NCBI GenBank assembly: GCA_028818385.1
Contig: JAPPNY010000071.1
Span: forward strand, 1 to 53,032
DNA length: 53,032 bases
Reading direction: 5' to 3'
Origin: Spirochaetaceae bacterium
GTDB taxonomy: Bacteria > Spirochaetota > Spirochaetia > SZUA-6 > Bin103
Part shown: positions 17,254 to 26,753 of the stretch, piece after piece
Numbering within the stretch: position 1 is the stretch's first letter
Layout: every line of letters begins with the position of its first letter
Notes under the pieces: generated by a model
What the model was told of the DNA's origin: nothing
Seen by the model: only the letters and a program-made list of their open reading frames with translations
The model's database searches: none
Translations under genes and position numbers: made by a program

Positions 17254-18965
17254 TGGTCGTCGACACGTCGGCGCTCCTCGCCATCCTGCAGGACGAGCCG
17301 GAACGGGAAGCCTGCGCAGAAGCCATCGCGTCGGCGCCATCTCGCTGCGCTTCGGCGGCGACGCTCGTGGAGGCGTCGATGGTGATGGAGTCTCGCTACG
17401 GCGCCGTCGGGATCCAGGATCTGGATCAGCTTCTCGAGACCGCCCGTATCGAGATCGTTGCGGTCGACAGGCAGCAGGCCAATGCCGCACGGCGCGCGTT
17501 TCGTGACTTCGGGCGCGGTCGACATCCGGCGGGGCTCGATTACGGCGACTGTTTCTCCTACGCACTCGCTCGCGTTCGGGGCGAGCGGCTGCTGGCGAAG
17601 GGTGACGACTTCACGAAGACGGACCTCCCCATGGTCCCGCTCTACCGAGCGTCCGCACCGACGCCTGCCGAGCCCCGTGCGACGCTGGACGGCGGAGCGG
17701 TTGTGCCTCCAGGGATTGAGGCATCGGTCGAGCTCAACGGCGTTGCCTATCGCCTGCCGGCCGCTCCGGTCGCCGTGGTATGCGTGGACGGCGGAGACCC
17801 GGAGTATCTGACGGCCGCGGCAGCAGCCGGCCTGATCCCGACGATCGAGCGGTTCATGCGGCAGGGATTCAGCGCCACGGCGCACAGCGTGGTTCCCAGC
17901 TTCACCGGGCCAAACAACATGTCCATCGCCACCGGTGCCCCTCCCGCCGTGCACGGCATCTCCGGCAACTTCTTCCTGGACCGGCAGACCGGCCGGGCGG
18001 TGGAGATGACGGGGCCCGATCTGCTGCGCTCGCGGACGATCTTCGACGTGATGTCGAAGGCCGGGGTTCGGACCGCGGTCGTCACCGCCAAGGACAAGCT
18101 GCGCAGGCAGCTCGGACGGGGCCTGGCCGTGGGCGCCGGCAACGTCTGCTTCTCCTCCCAGCACGCCGACCGATGCACGGCGGCCGAGCACGGCATCGAC
18201 GATGCGCTCGGCTTCGTCGGGCAGCCGCTGCCGGACATGTACTCGCCCGAGCTGTCGCTGTTCGTGCTGGACGCCGGCATCAGGTTCCTGGAGCAGGACG
18301 ATCCTCCGCGGCTGCTCTACCTGACGCTCACCGACTACGTGCAGCACACCTTCGCGCCGGATCATCCGCAAGCGCTCGAGTTCTATCGTGCCCTGGACCG
18401 GCGCCTGGCGCGCCTGGAGGAGCTCGGCGCGACCGTCGCCGTGACCGCCGACCACGGCATGCGGGACAAGTGCGCGCCCGACGGCAGCTACCGCATCATC
18501 TACCTGCAGGACCTGCTGGACCAGCGCTTCGGCGCGGGAGCGGCCCGCGTGATCTGCCCGATCACGGACGCGTTCGTCGCCCACCACGGCTCGCTGGGCA
18601 GCTTCGTGCGGGTGTACTGCTACGACGCGCCGGTGCGCGACGCGATCGACTTCATGCGCTCGATCGGCGGGATCGAACTGGTGCTGGGCCGCGAGGAGGC
18701 CGCCGCCCAGTTCGAGCTGCCGTTGGACGTCGAGGGTGACGCGGTCGCGATCTCGACCAAGACGCACTGCATCGGCATGGGACGCGCGGACCACGACCTC
18801 GGCGACCTGCACGGCGCGCGCCTGCGCACCCACGGCGGCATCGCGGAGCGGGAGGTGCCGTTCATCCTCAGCCGCCCGCTCAACCACCGCTACCAGGAGC
18901 TCGCCGAATCGGAGCCGCTCATGAACTACCGGGTCATCGAGTTCGCTCTGAACGGCGTCGCCTGA
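17253..18965 (+). CDS. VapC PIN-domain toxin fused in frame to phosphonoacetate hydrolase
   Basis: One 570-residue frame encodes two enzymes. Residues 1 to about 130 are a VapC PIN ribonuclease with all acidic positions (D4, E40, D96, D99, D118) and the family's normal ending LLAKGDDFTKTDLP. From about residue 150 the protein is phosphonoacetate hydrolase (PhnA, alkaline-phosphatase superfamily), which splits phosphonoacetate to acetate and phosphate. D179, nucleophile T218 (SFTGPNNMS), D361, H365 (DYVQH), D400-H401 (ADHGM) and H505 are readable, with spacing that fits the metal site. The join of about 20-30 residues (RASAPTPAEPRATLDGG) has no family similarity I can see. Either the stop of vapC and start of phnA were lost by a small deletion, or it is a true fusion. 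An internal start for PhnA cannot be excluded. Confidence 0.85.
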   Translation: MVVDTSALLAILQDEPEREACAEAIASAPSRCASAATLVEASMVMESRYGAVGIQDLDQLLETARIEIVAVDRQQANAARRAFRDFGRGRHPAGLDYGDCFSYALARVRGERLLAKGDDFTKTDLPMVPLYRASAPTPAEPRATLDGGAVVPPGIEASVELNGVAYRLPAAPVAVVCVDGGDPEYLTAAAAAGLIPTIERFMRQGFSATAHSVVPSFTGPNNMSIATGAPPAVHGISGNFFLDRQTGRAVEMTGPDLLRSRTIFDVMSKAGVRTAVVTAKDKLRRQLGRGLAVGAGNVCFSSQHADRCTAAEHGIDDALGFVGQPLPDMYSPELSLFVLDAGIRFLEQDDPPRLLYLTLTDYVQHTFAPDHPQALEFYRALDRRLARLEELGATVAVTADHGMRDKCAPDGSYRIIYLQDLLDQRFGAGAARVICPITDAFVAHHGSLGSFVRVYCYDAPVRDAIDFMRSIGGIELVLGREEAAAQFELPLDVEGDAVAISTKTHCIGMGRADHDLGDLHGARLRTHGGIAEREVPFILSRPLNHRYQELAESEPLMNYRVIEFALNGVA

Positions 18966-18970
18966 CACAC

Positions 18971-18989
18971 TCCTGACCCAAGGTCAGGA
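18971..18989 (+). terminator. Hairpin after the vapC-phnA gene
   Basis: TCCTGACC-CAA-GGTCAGGA is a perfect 8-bp stem with a three-base loop, starting six bases after the stop codon. There is no T-run after it, so as an intrinsic terminator it would be atypical; it may instead stabilise the 3' end of the mRNA. Confidence 0.5.
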
Positions 18990-18991
18990 TC

Positions 18992-19023
18992 CTCACTCTT
19001 CGAATGAGGTTCGCTCCGCTCAC
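18992..19023 (-). repeat. Dispersed hairpin repeat, copy 1
   Basis: On the minus strand this 32-base element matches 24728-24759 at 31 of 32 positions. It contains CTCATTC-GAA-GAGTGAG, a 7-bp stem with one mismatch. It lies between the vapC-phnA stop and the orphan parD, where a ParE toxin gene would be expected. It is AG/CT-rich and REP-like; it may be a family repeated elsewhere in the genome. Confidence 0.7.
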
Positions 19024-19076
19024 TCGACTGCGGCAGATGGGAGGTCCATGCGATCGTGGAGCACGCGGAGCTTCGG

Positions 19077-19379
19077 TCACCCGTCCCCGCGGTCAGGATC
19101 GCGGCCTGCAATCGCTTCCCTGGACAGGAGGTCCAGGTGCTCACGAAGCGGTTCAAGCGCCTCGAAGGTCCGATAGTCCCCGGCATCGATATCGGCGATG
19201 CCGGCGGCAGCGGCCTCGCGCAGCGCGCGAAGACGTCCTGCGTGCTCGGCTTCCCGTTGTTCGACAAGCCTGATGCCCTCACGCAGCACCTCGCTGGCGT
19301 TCTGGTAGCGTCCTGAGTCGACCAATCGCTCAACGAGGCGGGCTTGGTGGTCCGTCAGCACGACGTTGCGCGTTGGCAT
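19077..19379 (-). CDS. parD: ParD-like antitoxin, apparently without its toxin
   Basis: A 100-residue protein with a ribbon-helix-helix N-terminus (NVVLTDHQARLVERLVDSG, then RYQNASEVLREGIRL) typical of ParD or CC2985-type antitoxins. The start MPTRN is chosen by family alignment; a GGAGG lies 10 bases upstream. ParE should follow immediately downstream on the minus strand. There only a short frame (VTEAPRAPRSHG...) runs into the dispersed repeat, with no ParE motifs. It is therefore an orphan antitoxin or the survivor of a decayed pair. Confidence 0.8.
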   Translation of the reverse strand: MPTRNVVLTDHQARLVERLVDSGRYQNASEVLREGIRLVEQREAEHAGRLRALREAAAAGIADIDAGDYRTFEALEPLREHLDLLSREAIAGRDPDRGDG

Positions 19380-19398
19380 GATCCGCAGGCCTCCGTAT

Positions 19399-19411
19399 GG
19401 CATAATATGCC
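19399..19411. promoter_or_regulatory. Palindrome upstream of parD (possible operator)
   Basis: GGCATA-A-TATGCC is a 6-bp inverted repeat around one central base, 20 bp upstream of the parD start and within the 71-bp gap to the divergent phosphoesterase gene. It is AT-rich amid GC-rich DNA and could be both a -10 region and a ParD binding site. The role is inferred. Confidence 0.45.
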
Positions 19412-19450
19412 AATGATCCCGATTCACACAAGTCTTCAAGGTTCGATGCC

Positions 19451-20323
19451 GTGACACGCTGCATCCACTCCTGGACCGACGACACGGCGACGATCGAAGT
19501 CGCCGGCATCGAGCGGTCGCTGCGCGTCCTGCACGTGACCGACTCCCACATCAGCGTCCCCCACGAGGCGGTCGATCAGCCCTACGTCCACTACGGGGCG
19601 CGGATCGACGGGCTGTTCGCCGACTTCCCCACGCTGCAGACGTTCGCGGCGCAGATGGAGCGCGCGCGCGCCGAGGCTCCCGACCTGATCGCGCTGACCG
19701 GCGATCACGTGAACTATCCGTCGCCCACCGCGGTCGCCGCCGTCGAGCGGTTGGTCGTCGCGACCGGCTGCGACAGCATCTTCACGGCCGGCAACCACGA
19801 CTGGCGCTACGCCGGGCTGCCGGGGAGCGACGGCGACCTGCGCACGGAGTGGCGCGAACGGTCGCTGCTGCCGCTCTATCGCGGCCGGCCCCCGCACGCG
19901 GGCTCGCTCGATCTGGGCGGCGTGCGCTTCGTCGCGATCGACAACAGCACGCGCCAGGTGGACGCGGAACAACTCGCCTTCTTCGACCGCGCCCTCGCCG
20001 GCGGCCTGCCCGTGGTCCTGCTGACCCACATGCCGTTCCGTCTGCCCGGCGATACCGCCGCGCATCGCGCGCCGCCGCCATCGAGCGGCCAGCCCATCCC
20101 CCTGTGCGGGGACCCGGAATCCGAGTCCGCCACGGACGATTTCATCGCCCGGCTGCTGGCCGCGCCCAACCTGGTCGCCGTGCTGTGCGGGCACATCCAC
20201 GTCGCCGGCGCCTATCGGATCCACGAAGGCGCCGTCCAGTACGTCACCGGCCCGGGCTTCCTGAACCAGTCGCGCATGGTCACCATTTGCCCGCGACAGG
20301 TTGCGGAAGCGACTCGCCGGTGA
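19451..20323 (+). CDS. Calcineurin-like metallophosphoesterase
   Basis: A 290-residue two-metal phosphoesterase. The family's metal-binding motifs appear in order: DSH (VTDSHIS), GDH (LTGDHVN), GNHDWR, THMP and GHIH. Such enzymes hydrolyse phosphomonoesters, phosphodiesters or cyclic nucleotides; the substrate is not deducible. No signal peptide is evident. The start is GTG at 19451, with no strong ribosome site. The following binding-protein gene starts 48 bases after the stop with its own strong ribosome site, so they may be co-transcribed but are not translationally coupled. Confidence 0.9.
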   Translation: MTRCIHSWTDDTATIEVAGIERSLRVLHVTDSHISVPHEAVDQPYVHYGARIDGLFADFPTLQTFAAQMERARAEAPDLIALTGDHVNYPSPTAVAAVERLVVATGCDSIFTAGNHDWRYAGLPGSDGDLRTEWRERSLLPLYRGRPPHAGSLDLGGVRFVAIDNSTRQVDAEQLAFFDRALAGGLPVVLLTHMPFRLPGDTAAHRAPPPSSGQPIPLCGDPESESATDDFIARLLAAPNLVAVLCGHIHVAGAYRIHEGAVQYVTGPGFLNQSRMVTICPRQVAEATRR

Positions 20324-20371
20324 TTGAATGACTGTTCATACCCCACGCCAACCAGAAGGAGGAGTGGAGCC

Positions 20372-22281
20372 TTGAGAAACGTCACAGCACTGCTGGCGGC
20401 CGGACTCCTGACCGTCGCCTGCGGCATCGCCATCGGCCAGCAATACCAGGAAGCCCCGTGGTTCGCGGAGATGGTGGCTCGCGGCGAGCTGCCGCCGGTC
20501 GCCGAACGGCTGCCGCTCGAACCGCGCCGCATCAGCCCGGACGACGAGTTCAACACCTACGAGACCGGCCGGTACTCCGACCGCTGGGTGGACGTGGTCG
20601 CCGGATCGGTCGAGGAGACGCAGGGCCTCACCGGCGAGGCGCGCGCAGGGCGCGAGGACCAGGAGGGCAACATCTCTCCGTGGAGCTTCAAGGGCTGGGA
20701 GGCCAACGCCGACAACACGGTCTGGACCTTCTACATGCGCGAAGGCCTGAAGTGGTCCGACGGCGTTCCCTACGACACGGAGGACATGCAGTTCTTCCTG
20801 GAGGACATCCAGCAGCGGCCCGAGTATTTCGCCGCCACCGGCTGGTCACGGTTGAACGGCATCGTCGACGGCATGCAGATCGAGTACCCGGACGACTATA
20901 CCTTTCGCATTACCCTGCCGGAGGGCAACCGAAGCTACGACGGCGACCTGCTCGGCCAGTCGTCCGAGCGCTGGATCGGCGGCTATCCCAAGCATTACCT
21001 CGGGCAGTTCCACGAGGCGCATGCCGACGCCAGCGAGTTGGCCGCCAAGGTTTCCGCCGCCGGCGTGGAGAGTTGGCTGCACCTGCTGGGCGACCGCAAG
21101 GACCACTACGGCTCGATCAACCCGGACATCCCGGTGCTGATGCCCTTCGTGGTCGAGAACGGCGTACCGGCCAACCCGACCACCTGGACCCCGAACCCGT
21201 ACTTCTTCGTGGTCGACGCGGAGAACAAGCAGCTCCCCTACACGCGCGGCCGCCGCAGCCTGCTGGTCCCGGATTCCGAGGCGCAGAAGCTGCGCGCCCT
21301 GGCCGGCGAGGTCACGATGACGCGCCTGCCGCTCGACGCGATCGAGCTGGCCAAGGTGGAGGCGGACCGCGGCAGGATCCAGATGCACGTCATCAAGATC
21401 CTCCGCAACGACGGCCTGTCCTCCGGCATCACCGCCTTCAACATGAGCGCCGAGGACGAATTCAAGCGCACCCTGTTCCGCGACCGCCGCTTCCGGCTGG
21501 CCTGGTCGTACTTCGTGCCGCGCCAGAAGATCGGCGACATCGTCTACCAGGGGCAGGCGGTGCCGTTGGCCACCGGCGGCGGCATCCTCAATCCGGAACA
21601 TCGCTGGTACACGGCGGCGATCCACCAGCACGACTGGCTCAACCGCGACCTGGACAAGGCCAACGCCCTGCTGGACGAGCTGGGTCTTGCCAATCGCGAT
21701 GCCGACGGCTTCCGCGTCGGTCCGGACGGAAACGCGATCACCTTCGCCATCACGGTCCATCGCTGGAGACCGAGTGGATCCCCGCAGCCAACATCATCCT
21801 GGAGGAGCTGCACCTGATCGGACTGAAGGGCAACGTGCGCACCGTCGACTGGGGCGGCGCGCCGCAGATCCAGAAGGAGGGCGCCTGGGAGATCTGGGTG
21901 GCGCAGTCGTGCGACGTGCAGATCCACCGTTGGCCGGAGTCGATGCAATGCGCGGCGCCGACCCACGAAGGGGGCTCGTTCCCCGGACAGCAGCCGACCT
22001 GGGCGATCGGCTGGCACGACTGGCTGGCCTCCGACGGCGCCAAGGGCGAGGAGCCGCCCGACCGCATCAAGGAGAACTACGGTATCTGGCAAGGCCTCAA
22101 GAACGCCACCGGCGAAGAGCTGGCGGCGCTGTACCGGGCGTGGCAGGAGAATGCCGCCTACGACCTCTGGGTGGTCGGCCACCACGCGTGGCCGCCCGAG
22201 CTGTGGATCCTGCAGCCCGGCGCACACGGCATCAATCCGGCGACCGGCGACCGCCCGTGGCTGGGCATGTGGTTCGAATAG
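20372..22281 (+). pseudogene. Oligopeptide/nickel-type ABC transporter substrate-binding lipoprotein, frame broken near 21760
   Basis: An SBP_bac_5-type extracellular binding protein. The TTG start at 20372 is set by AAGGAGGAG eight to nine bases upstream and gives a signal peptide with lipobox TVAC (Cys 17). Internal signatures (TVWTFYMREGLKWSDGVPYD) are those of the DppA/OppA family. The first frame runs correctly to about 21759, then continues as nonsense to 21817. The proper sequence resumes in the next frame at 21760 (SLETEWIPAANIILEELHL) and ends at 22281 with WLGMWFE. One missing base or two extra bases near GGTCCATCGC explains this. Full length would be about 636 residues. Two permeases follow after the odd GC-rich spacer. 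Confidence 0.8.
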
Positions 22282-22308
22282 AGGACGCCGCTTGACGCGA
22301 CCCGGAGA

Positions 22309-22581
<273 letters not shown>

Positions 22582-22608
<27 letters not shown>

Positions 22609-23721
22609 GCCCGCCGGCGGGAACAGGACTACTACACCGCCACCCAGTGGCGGCTGATGTGGCTGAAGTTCCGCAGCCACCGGTGGGCGGTCTGGGGGAT
22701 GCTGGTCATCGGCTGGTTTTACTTCGTCGCCATCTTCGCCGGCTTCTTCGCACTGAACGACCCGGTCGATCGCCGTCCCGACATGCAATACCTGCCGCCC
22801 GAGCTGGGCGGCAAGCTGGGGGCCTTCCGGCTGTTCGACACCGAGGGACGGTTCCGGCCTGTCGTCTACCGGGTGACCAGCAAGCTCAACTTCACGACCT
22901 TCGAGCGCGACTTCTTCCCGGTTCCGGAAAGCGAGGCGCCGCTCCGGCTGTTCGCGCAGGGCGATCCGTACCGGTTGCTGTTCCTCATCGAGACCGACAT
23001 CCACCTGCTCGGCACCGGGAGCGACGAGACGCGCTGGTTCCCGCTGGGCACCGACGGCTCCGGCCGCTGCCTGTACTCGCGCATGGTGCACGGCGCCACG
23101 CTGTCGCTGTCGATCGGCATCCTGGCGCTGATCATCACTTGGCTGCTGGGCATCGTCATCGGCGGTATCTCCGGCTACTTCGGCGGGACCGTCGACACGG
23201 TGATCCAGCGCATCATCGAGGTGCTGATAGCCTTTCCCACGATCCCGCTGTGGATGGCGCTGTCGGCCACCCTGCCGCTGCACTGGACCATCATCCAGGT
23301 CTACTTCGCGATCACGCTGATCATCTCCATCATCGGCTGGACCGGTCTGGCGCGCCTGGTCCGCAGCCGCTTCCTGGCGCTGCGCGAGGAGGAGTTCACC
23401 CTGGCCGCCAAGCTGGACGGCGCACCGACGCGCCGGCTGCTGTTCCGGCACATGCTGCCGTCGTTCTACAGCCACCTGATCGTGGAGGGCTCGAACCGTA
23501 TCCCCGGCATGATCCTGGGGGAGACGGCGCTCAGCTTTCTGGGCCTGGGCCTGCGCGAGCCTGCGATCAGTTGGGGGGTGCTGCTGCAGGGGGCGCAGAA
23601 CGTACAGTCGGTCGGCACCCGTCCGTGGCTGCTGCTGCCGGTGCTGCTGGTGATCGCGATCGTGGTGGCGTTCCAGTTCCTGGGCGACGGACTGCGCGAT
23701 GCCGCGGACCCCTATCGGTAG
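22582..23721 (+). CDS. ABC transporter permease (DppC/OppC-like)
   Basis: A 379-residue inner-membrane permease. There is one N-terminal membrane helix (VWGMLVIGWFYFVAIFAGFF), a periplasmic insert of about 130 residues, then five further helices. The EAA loop that docks the ATPase is visible (TLAAKLDGAPTRRLLFRHML), as is the C-terminal GETALSFLGLGL signature of DppC/OppC proteins. ATG 22582 (MAEDRPVEG) is preferred; the frame is open upstream only through proline/glycine codons of the homopolymer region, which are not credible. No ATPase genes occur nearby. Confidence 0.9.
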
Positions 23722-23732
23722 CAGGCGCCGAC

Positions 23733-24731
23733 ATGCTCGCCTTCATCGCCCGGCGCCTGCTGATCATGATCCCGACCTTGTGGCTGGTGTCGATCGTGTC
23801 GTTCATCATCATCGAGCTGCCGCCCGGCGACATCGCCACCACCATCGTCGGCCGCATGCAGGCGGCCGGAGAGGAACTGTCCGCCGACGAGATCAGGGCG
23901 ATGACCGAGAACCTGCGCGTCTCCTATGGTTACGGGGAGCCGCTGCCGGTGCGCTACGGCCGCTGGATCAGCCGCTTCGTGCGCGGCGACTTCGGCTTCT
24001 CGCTCACCTACCGCAAGCCGGTGCGCCAACTGATAGACGGTCGCATCGCCCTCACCGCGCTGATCTCGGTGGTGACCATCCTGCTGGCGTCGAGCGTCTC
24101 CTGGCCGGTGGGCGTGGGGGCGGCGATCCGGCAGTACTCACTGTTCGACAACCTGTTCAGCTTCGTCGCCTTCTTCATGATGGCGGTGCCCAACTTCCTG
24201 TTCGCGCTCGTCCTGATCTTCCTGGCGTTCCGCTGGTTCGGCTTCGTGCCCGGCGGGCTGTTCTCGCTGGAGTACATCGATCAGCCGTTCAGCTTCGCCA
24301 AGTTCCTGGACTTCCTGGCGCACATCTGGGTACCGCTGGTGGTGTTGGGCTGGGAGGCGCTGGGAAGCGAGATCCGCGTGATCCGCGCCAACGTGCTGGA
24401 CCAGCTTCGCATGCCGTTCGTGACCACGGCCCGCGCCAAGGGGGTGCCCGAGACGCGCCTGTTGATCAAGTATCCGATCCGCATGGCCGCCAACCCCTGG
24501 GTGGCAAGCATAAGCTGGCGCCTGCCGGCGGTCTTCTCGGGCGAGGTCCTGGTGGCTCAGGTAGTGGGCATACCCACGATCGGACCGCTGATGCTGGAAG
24601 GGCTGCTCAAGCAGGACATGTTCCTGGCCGGCGCGGTGGTGATGATCCTGGCCGCCCTGACGGTGGTGGGCACCCTGATCTCCGACCTGCTGCTGGCCGT
24701 GCTGGACCCGCGCATCCGCCTCCAGCGGTGA
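23733..24731 (+). CDS. ABC transporter permease (DppB/OppB-like)
   Basis: A 332-residue permease with the family opening MLAFIARRLLIMIPTLWLVS, LPPGD after the first helix, and the EAA region (TTARAKGVPETRLLIKYPIR). It pairs with the preceding DppC-like protein to form the membrane pore of an oligopeptide-type importer. It begins 11 bp after the other permease. Gene order (binding protein, C-type, B-type) is the reverse of the usual B-C. Its TGA is part of the second dispersed hairpin repeat and overlaps the next start (GTGA). Confidence 0.9.
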   Translation: MLAFIARRLLIMIPTLWLVSIVSFIIIELPPGDIATTIVGRMQAAGEELSADEIRAMTENLRVSYGYGEPLPVRYGRWISRFVRGDFGFSLTYRKPVRQLIDGRIALTALISVVTILLASSVSWPVGVGAAIRQYSLFDNLFSFVAFFMMAVPNFLFALVLIFLAFRWFGFVPGGLFSLEYIDQPFSFAKFLDFLAHIWVPLVVLGWEALGSEIRVIRANVLDQLRMPFVTTARAKGVPETRLLIKYPIRMAANPWVASISWRLPAVFSGEVLVAQVVGIPTIGPLMLEGLLKQDMFLAGAVVMILAALTVVGTLISDLLLAVLDPRIRLQR

Positions 24732-24759
24732 GCGGAGCGAACCTCACTCGAAGAGTGAG
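24728..24759 (+). repeat. Dispersed hairpin repeat, copy 2
   Basis: Same 32-base element as at 18992-19023 with one difference. Here the inner stem is perfect: CTCACTC-GAA-GAGTGAG (24743-24759). It overlaps both the stop codon of the DppB-like permease and the probable GTG start of the FG-GAP gene, so the repeat is part of coding sequence and might also affect translation coupling. Confidence 0.7.
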
Positions 24760-26443
24760 TCGGCGCGTGACCGTTGCGGCGCTGGCGCTGCTGCTGGTCA
24801 CCACGTCCGTCGCCGGCGACCCGCCTCCGTTCGCGACCTGTCCGAGAGACCGGAGCCTGTGCGCTGAGTCGACCGGTCTGACGCACGCGCACGCGCCGCT
24901 GTCCTGGAGCCGCACGGCCATGTCCGGCGGCGGCGCCGTGCTCGACTTCGACGGCGACGGCGACCAGGACCTGTTCATGGTCACGAGCGGCGGCGCCCCG
25001 GACCGGCTGTACCGCAACGACGGGGACGGCACCTTCACCGACGTGGCCCTGGCCGCCGGCGTCGCGCGCGTGCATCGCGGCCAGGGAGCGGCGGCCGGAG
25101 ACGTCGACGGCGACGGCGATCCGGACCTGTTCGTGGCCAGCCAGGGGCCGACCAGCGAGCCGAGGCCGGGCTTCCACCTGCTGTACCGCAATGACGGCCC
25201 GAGCGGTGAGGACGGGATGGTCCGCTTCACGGAGATCGGGCGCCCGGCCGGCGTCGCTGTTACCTCGGCCGGCATCGAGTCGGGCATGGGCGGTTCGTTC
25301 GGCGACTACGACCTGGACGGCGACCTGGACCTGTTCGTGGCCGCCTGGTCGGGCGAAGTGGACGGCAACACCCTGTTCCGCAACGACGGCGTCGTAGACG
25401 GCGTGCCGCGATTCACCGACGTGACCCGTGCGGCAGGCGTCGCGGCCCAGGGCGTGCGCGCCTTCACACCGATCTTCGCGGACGCCAACGGCGACCGGTT
25501 CCCGGAGCTGCTGCTGGCCGCCGACTTCGGCACCAGCCGCTACTACGTGAACCGCGGCGACGGCACGTTCGCGGAACGGACCGCGGCCGCCGGCGCCGGG
25601 TTGGACGAGAACGGCATGGGCGCCGCCGCCGGCGACTTCGACGGCGACGGTTCCCTGGACTGGTACGTCACCTCCATCCACACCGCGCATCCGCCGCCCA
25701 AGTCGGGCGGCACCGGCAACAAGCTCTACCTCAACCGGGGCGACGGCACGTTCGCGGAGATCGCCACCGAGGCCAAGGTCAAGCGCGGCGGCTGGGGCTG
25801 GGGTGCGGTCGCGATCGACCACGACCTGGACGGCCGGCTGGACATCGCCGCCACCGGCGGCTGGAACGAGGCGAACGGCGAGGGCTTCCCGGAGTGGGCG
25901 GACCAGCGCAGCGTGCTGTTCGGGAACATGGAGCGGCGGCTCGATCCCGACCTGCCGTTGTTCGCCGACCGCACGGGGCCGGCCGCCTTCGCGCACCGCG
26001 GCCAGGGCCGCGGCATGGTGCACCTGGACTACGACGCCGACGGCGACCAGGACATCGTCATCTTCAACAACCAGGGCCGGCCGGCCCTGCTGCGCAACGA
26101 CGCCATCCACCCCGGCCGCCCGGCCGCCGGCGGCTGGCTGCGCGTGTTCCTGGAAACCACTGGCGATCCCGCCGTGGCGCCGGAGGGATTCGGCGCGCGG
26201 GTGGTCGCCACGGCCGGCGGCGTCGAGCAGGTGCGCGCCATGTTCGGCGGCGCCGGGTACCTGACCAGCTCCGAGCATTCCGCGCACTTCGGCCTGGGCG
26301 CCGACCACGCCGGCGGTGCTCCCGTCGACGAGCTCCGCGTCGAGTGGCCGGATGGCCTGGTCTCCCGCTTCCCGGACGTGCCGGCCGCCGCCACCTACAC
26401 GGTGCGGCGCGCTCCGGAAGAAGTCTCCCTGATCCCGCGCTGA
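24728..26443 (+). CDS. CRTAC / FG-GAP repeat exported protein with ASPIC/UnbV C-terminus
   Basis: A 571-residue protein made of FG-GAP/VCBS calcium-binding beta-propeller repeats (DFDGDGDQDLFM, DVDGDGDPDLFV, DYDLDGDLDLFV, DFDGDGSLDWYV, DYDADGDQDIVI) and ending in an ASPIC/UnbV domain (GYLTSSEHSAHFGLG, DELRVEWPDG). Such proteins are exported and implicated in adhesion or carbohydrate binding; enzymatic activity is unproven. GTG 24728 overlaps the permease stop and gives a good signal peptide (RRVTVAALALLLVTTSVAG); GTG 24767 is an alternative. The first codons are encoded by the dispersed hairpin repeat. Confidence 0.85.
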   Translation: MSGANLTRRVSRRVTVAALALLLVTTSVAGDPPPFATCPRDRSLCAESTGLTHAHAPLSWSRTAMSGGGAVLDFDGDGDQDLFMVTSGGAPDRLYRNDGDGTFTDVALAAGVARVHRGQGAAAGDVDGDGDPDLFVASQGPTSEPRPGFHLLYRNDGPSGEDGMVRFTEIGRPAGVAVTSAGIESGMGGSFGDYDLDGDLDLFVAAWSGEVDGNTLFRNDGVVDGVPRFTDVTRAAGVAAQGVRAFTPIFADANGDRFPELLLAADFGTSRYYVNRGDGTFAERTAAAGAGLDENGMGAAAGDFDGDGSLDWYVTSIHTAHPPPKSGGTGNKLYLNRGDGTFAEIATEAKVKRGGWGWGAVAIDHDLDGRLDIAATGGWNEANGEGFPEWADQRSVLFGNMERRLDPDLPLFADRTGPAAFAHRGQGRGMVHLDYDADGDQDIVIFNNQGRPALLRNDAIHPGRPAAGGWLRVFLETTGDPAVAPEGFGARVVATAGGVEQVRAMFGGAGYLTSSEHSAHFGLGADHAGGAPVDELRVEWPDGLVSRFPDVPAAATYTVRRAPEEVSLIPR

Positions 26444-26447
26444 CGCT

Positions 26448-26753
26448 CTACTCGATCCCCCTGCCGAGGAGATGGAGCGTCTTGGTGATCTCGCGCTCGT
26501 CGACCAACTGATCGTTGACGTACTTGTGGAGAATGCTGGAGATGAGGGTCTGATAGGGCAGCCCCTCTCGTTCCGCCTTCCGCTTCACCGTCTCCAGATC
26601 GTGCTCGCTGATGCGAATGTTGATGCTGCGGGTCTTTCGGCTCTTCTCCAGGACGCGCTCGACGCGGGTGCGTTCCTCACCGACGATCGGTACGTACCGG
26701 TGCGCTTCGTCTTCGATCTGCTGCTCCAGATCGTCAAGCTTCGGTCGATTCAT
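26448..26753 (-). CDS. CopG/BrnA-like antitoxin
   Basis: A 101-residue protein with a ribbon-helix-helix motif in its second half (SINIRISEHDLETVKRKAEREG, written as two segments: SINIRISEHD and LETVKRKAEREG) followed by LPYQTLISSILHKYV. This is typical of CopG-type antitoxins paired with BrnT-like toxins; it would inhibit the toxin and repress the operon. It overlaps the upstream toxin gene by 20 bp. It is convergent with the FG-GAP gene, with only four bases between stops. Confidence 0.88.
   Translation of the reverse strand: MNRPKLDDLEQQIEDEAHRYVPIVGEERTRVERVLEKSRKTRSINIRISEHDLETVKRKAEREGLPYQTLISSILHKYVNDQLVDEREITKTLHLLGRGIE

Noticed and set aside
17220..18968. 582-codon minus-strand frame over vapC-phnA
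   Set aside because: Antisense shadow; the plus strand carries all PIN and PhnA catalytic residues.
24557..26308. 583-codon minus-strand frame over the FG-GAP gene
   Set aside because: The repeated Asp/Gly codons of FG-GAP repeats avoid stops on the opposite strand; no family resemblance.
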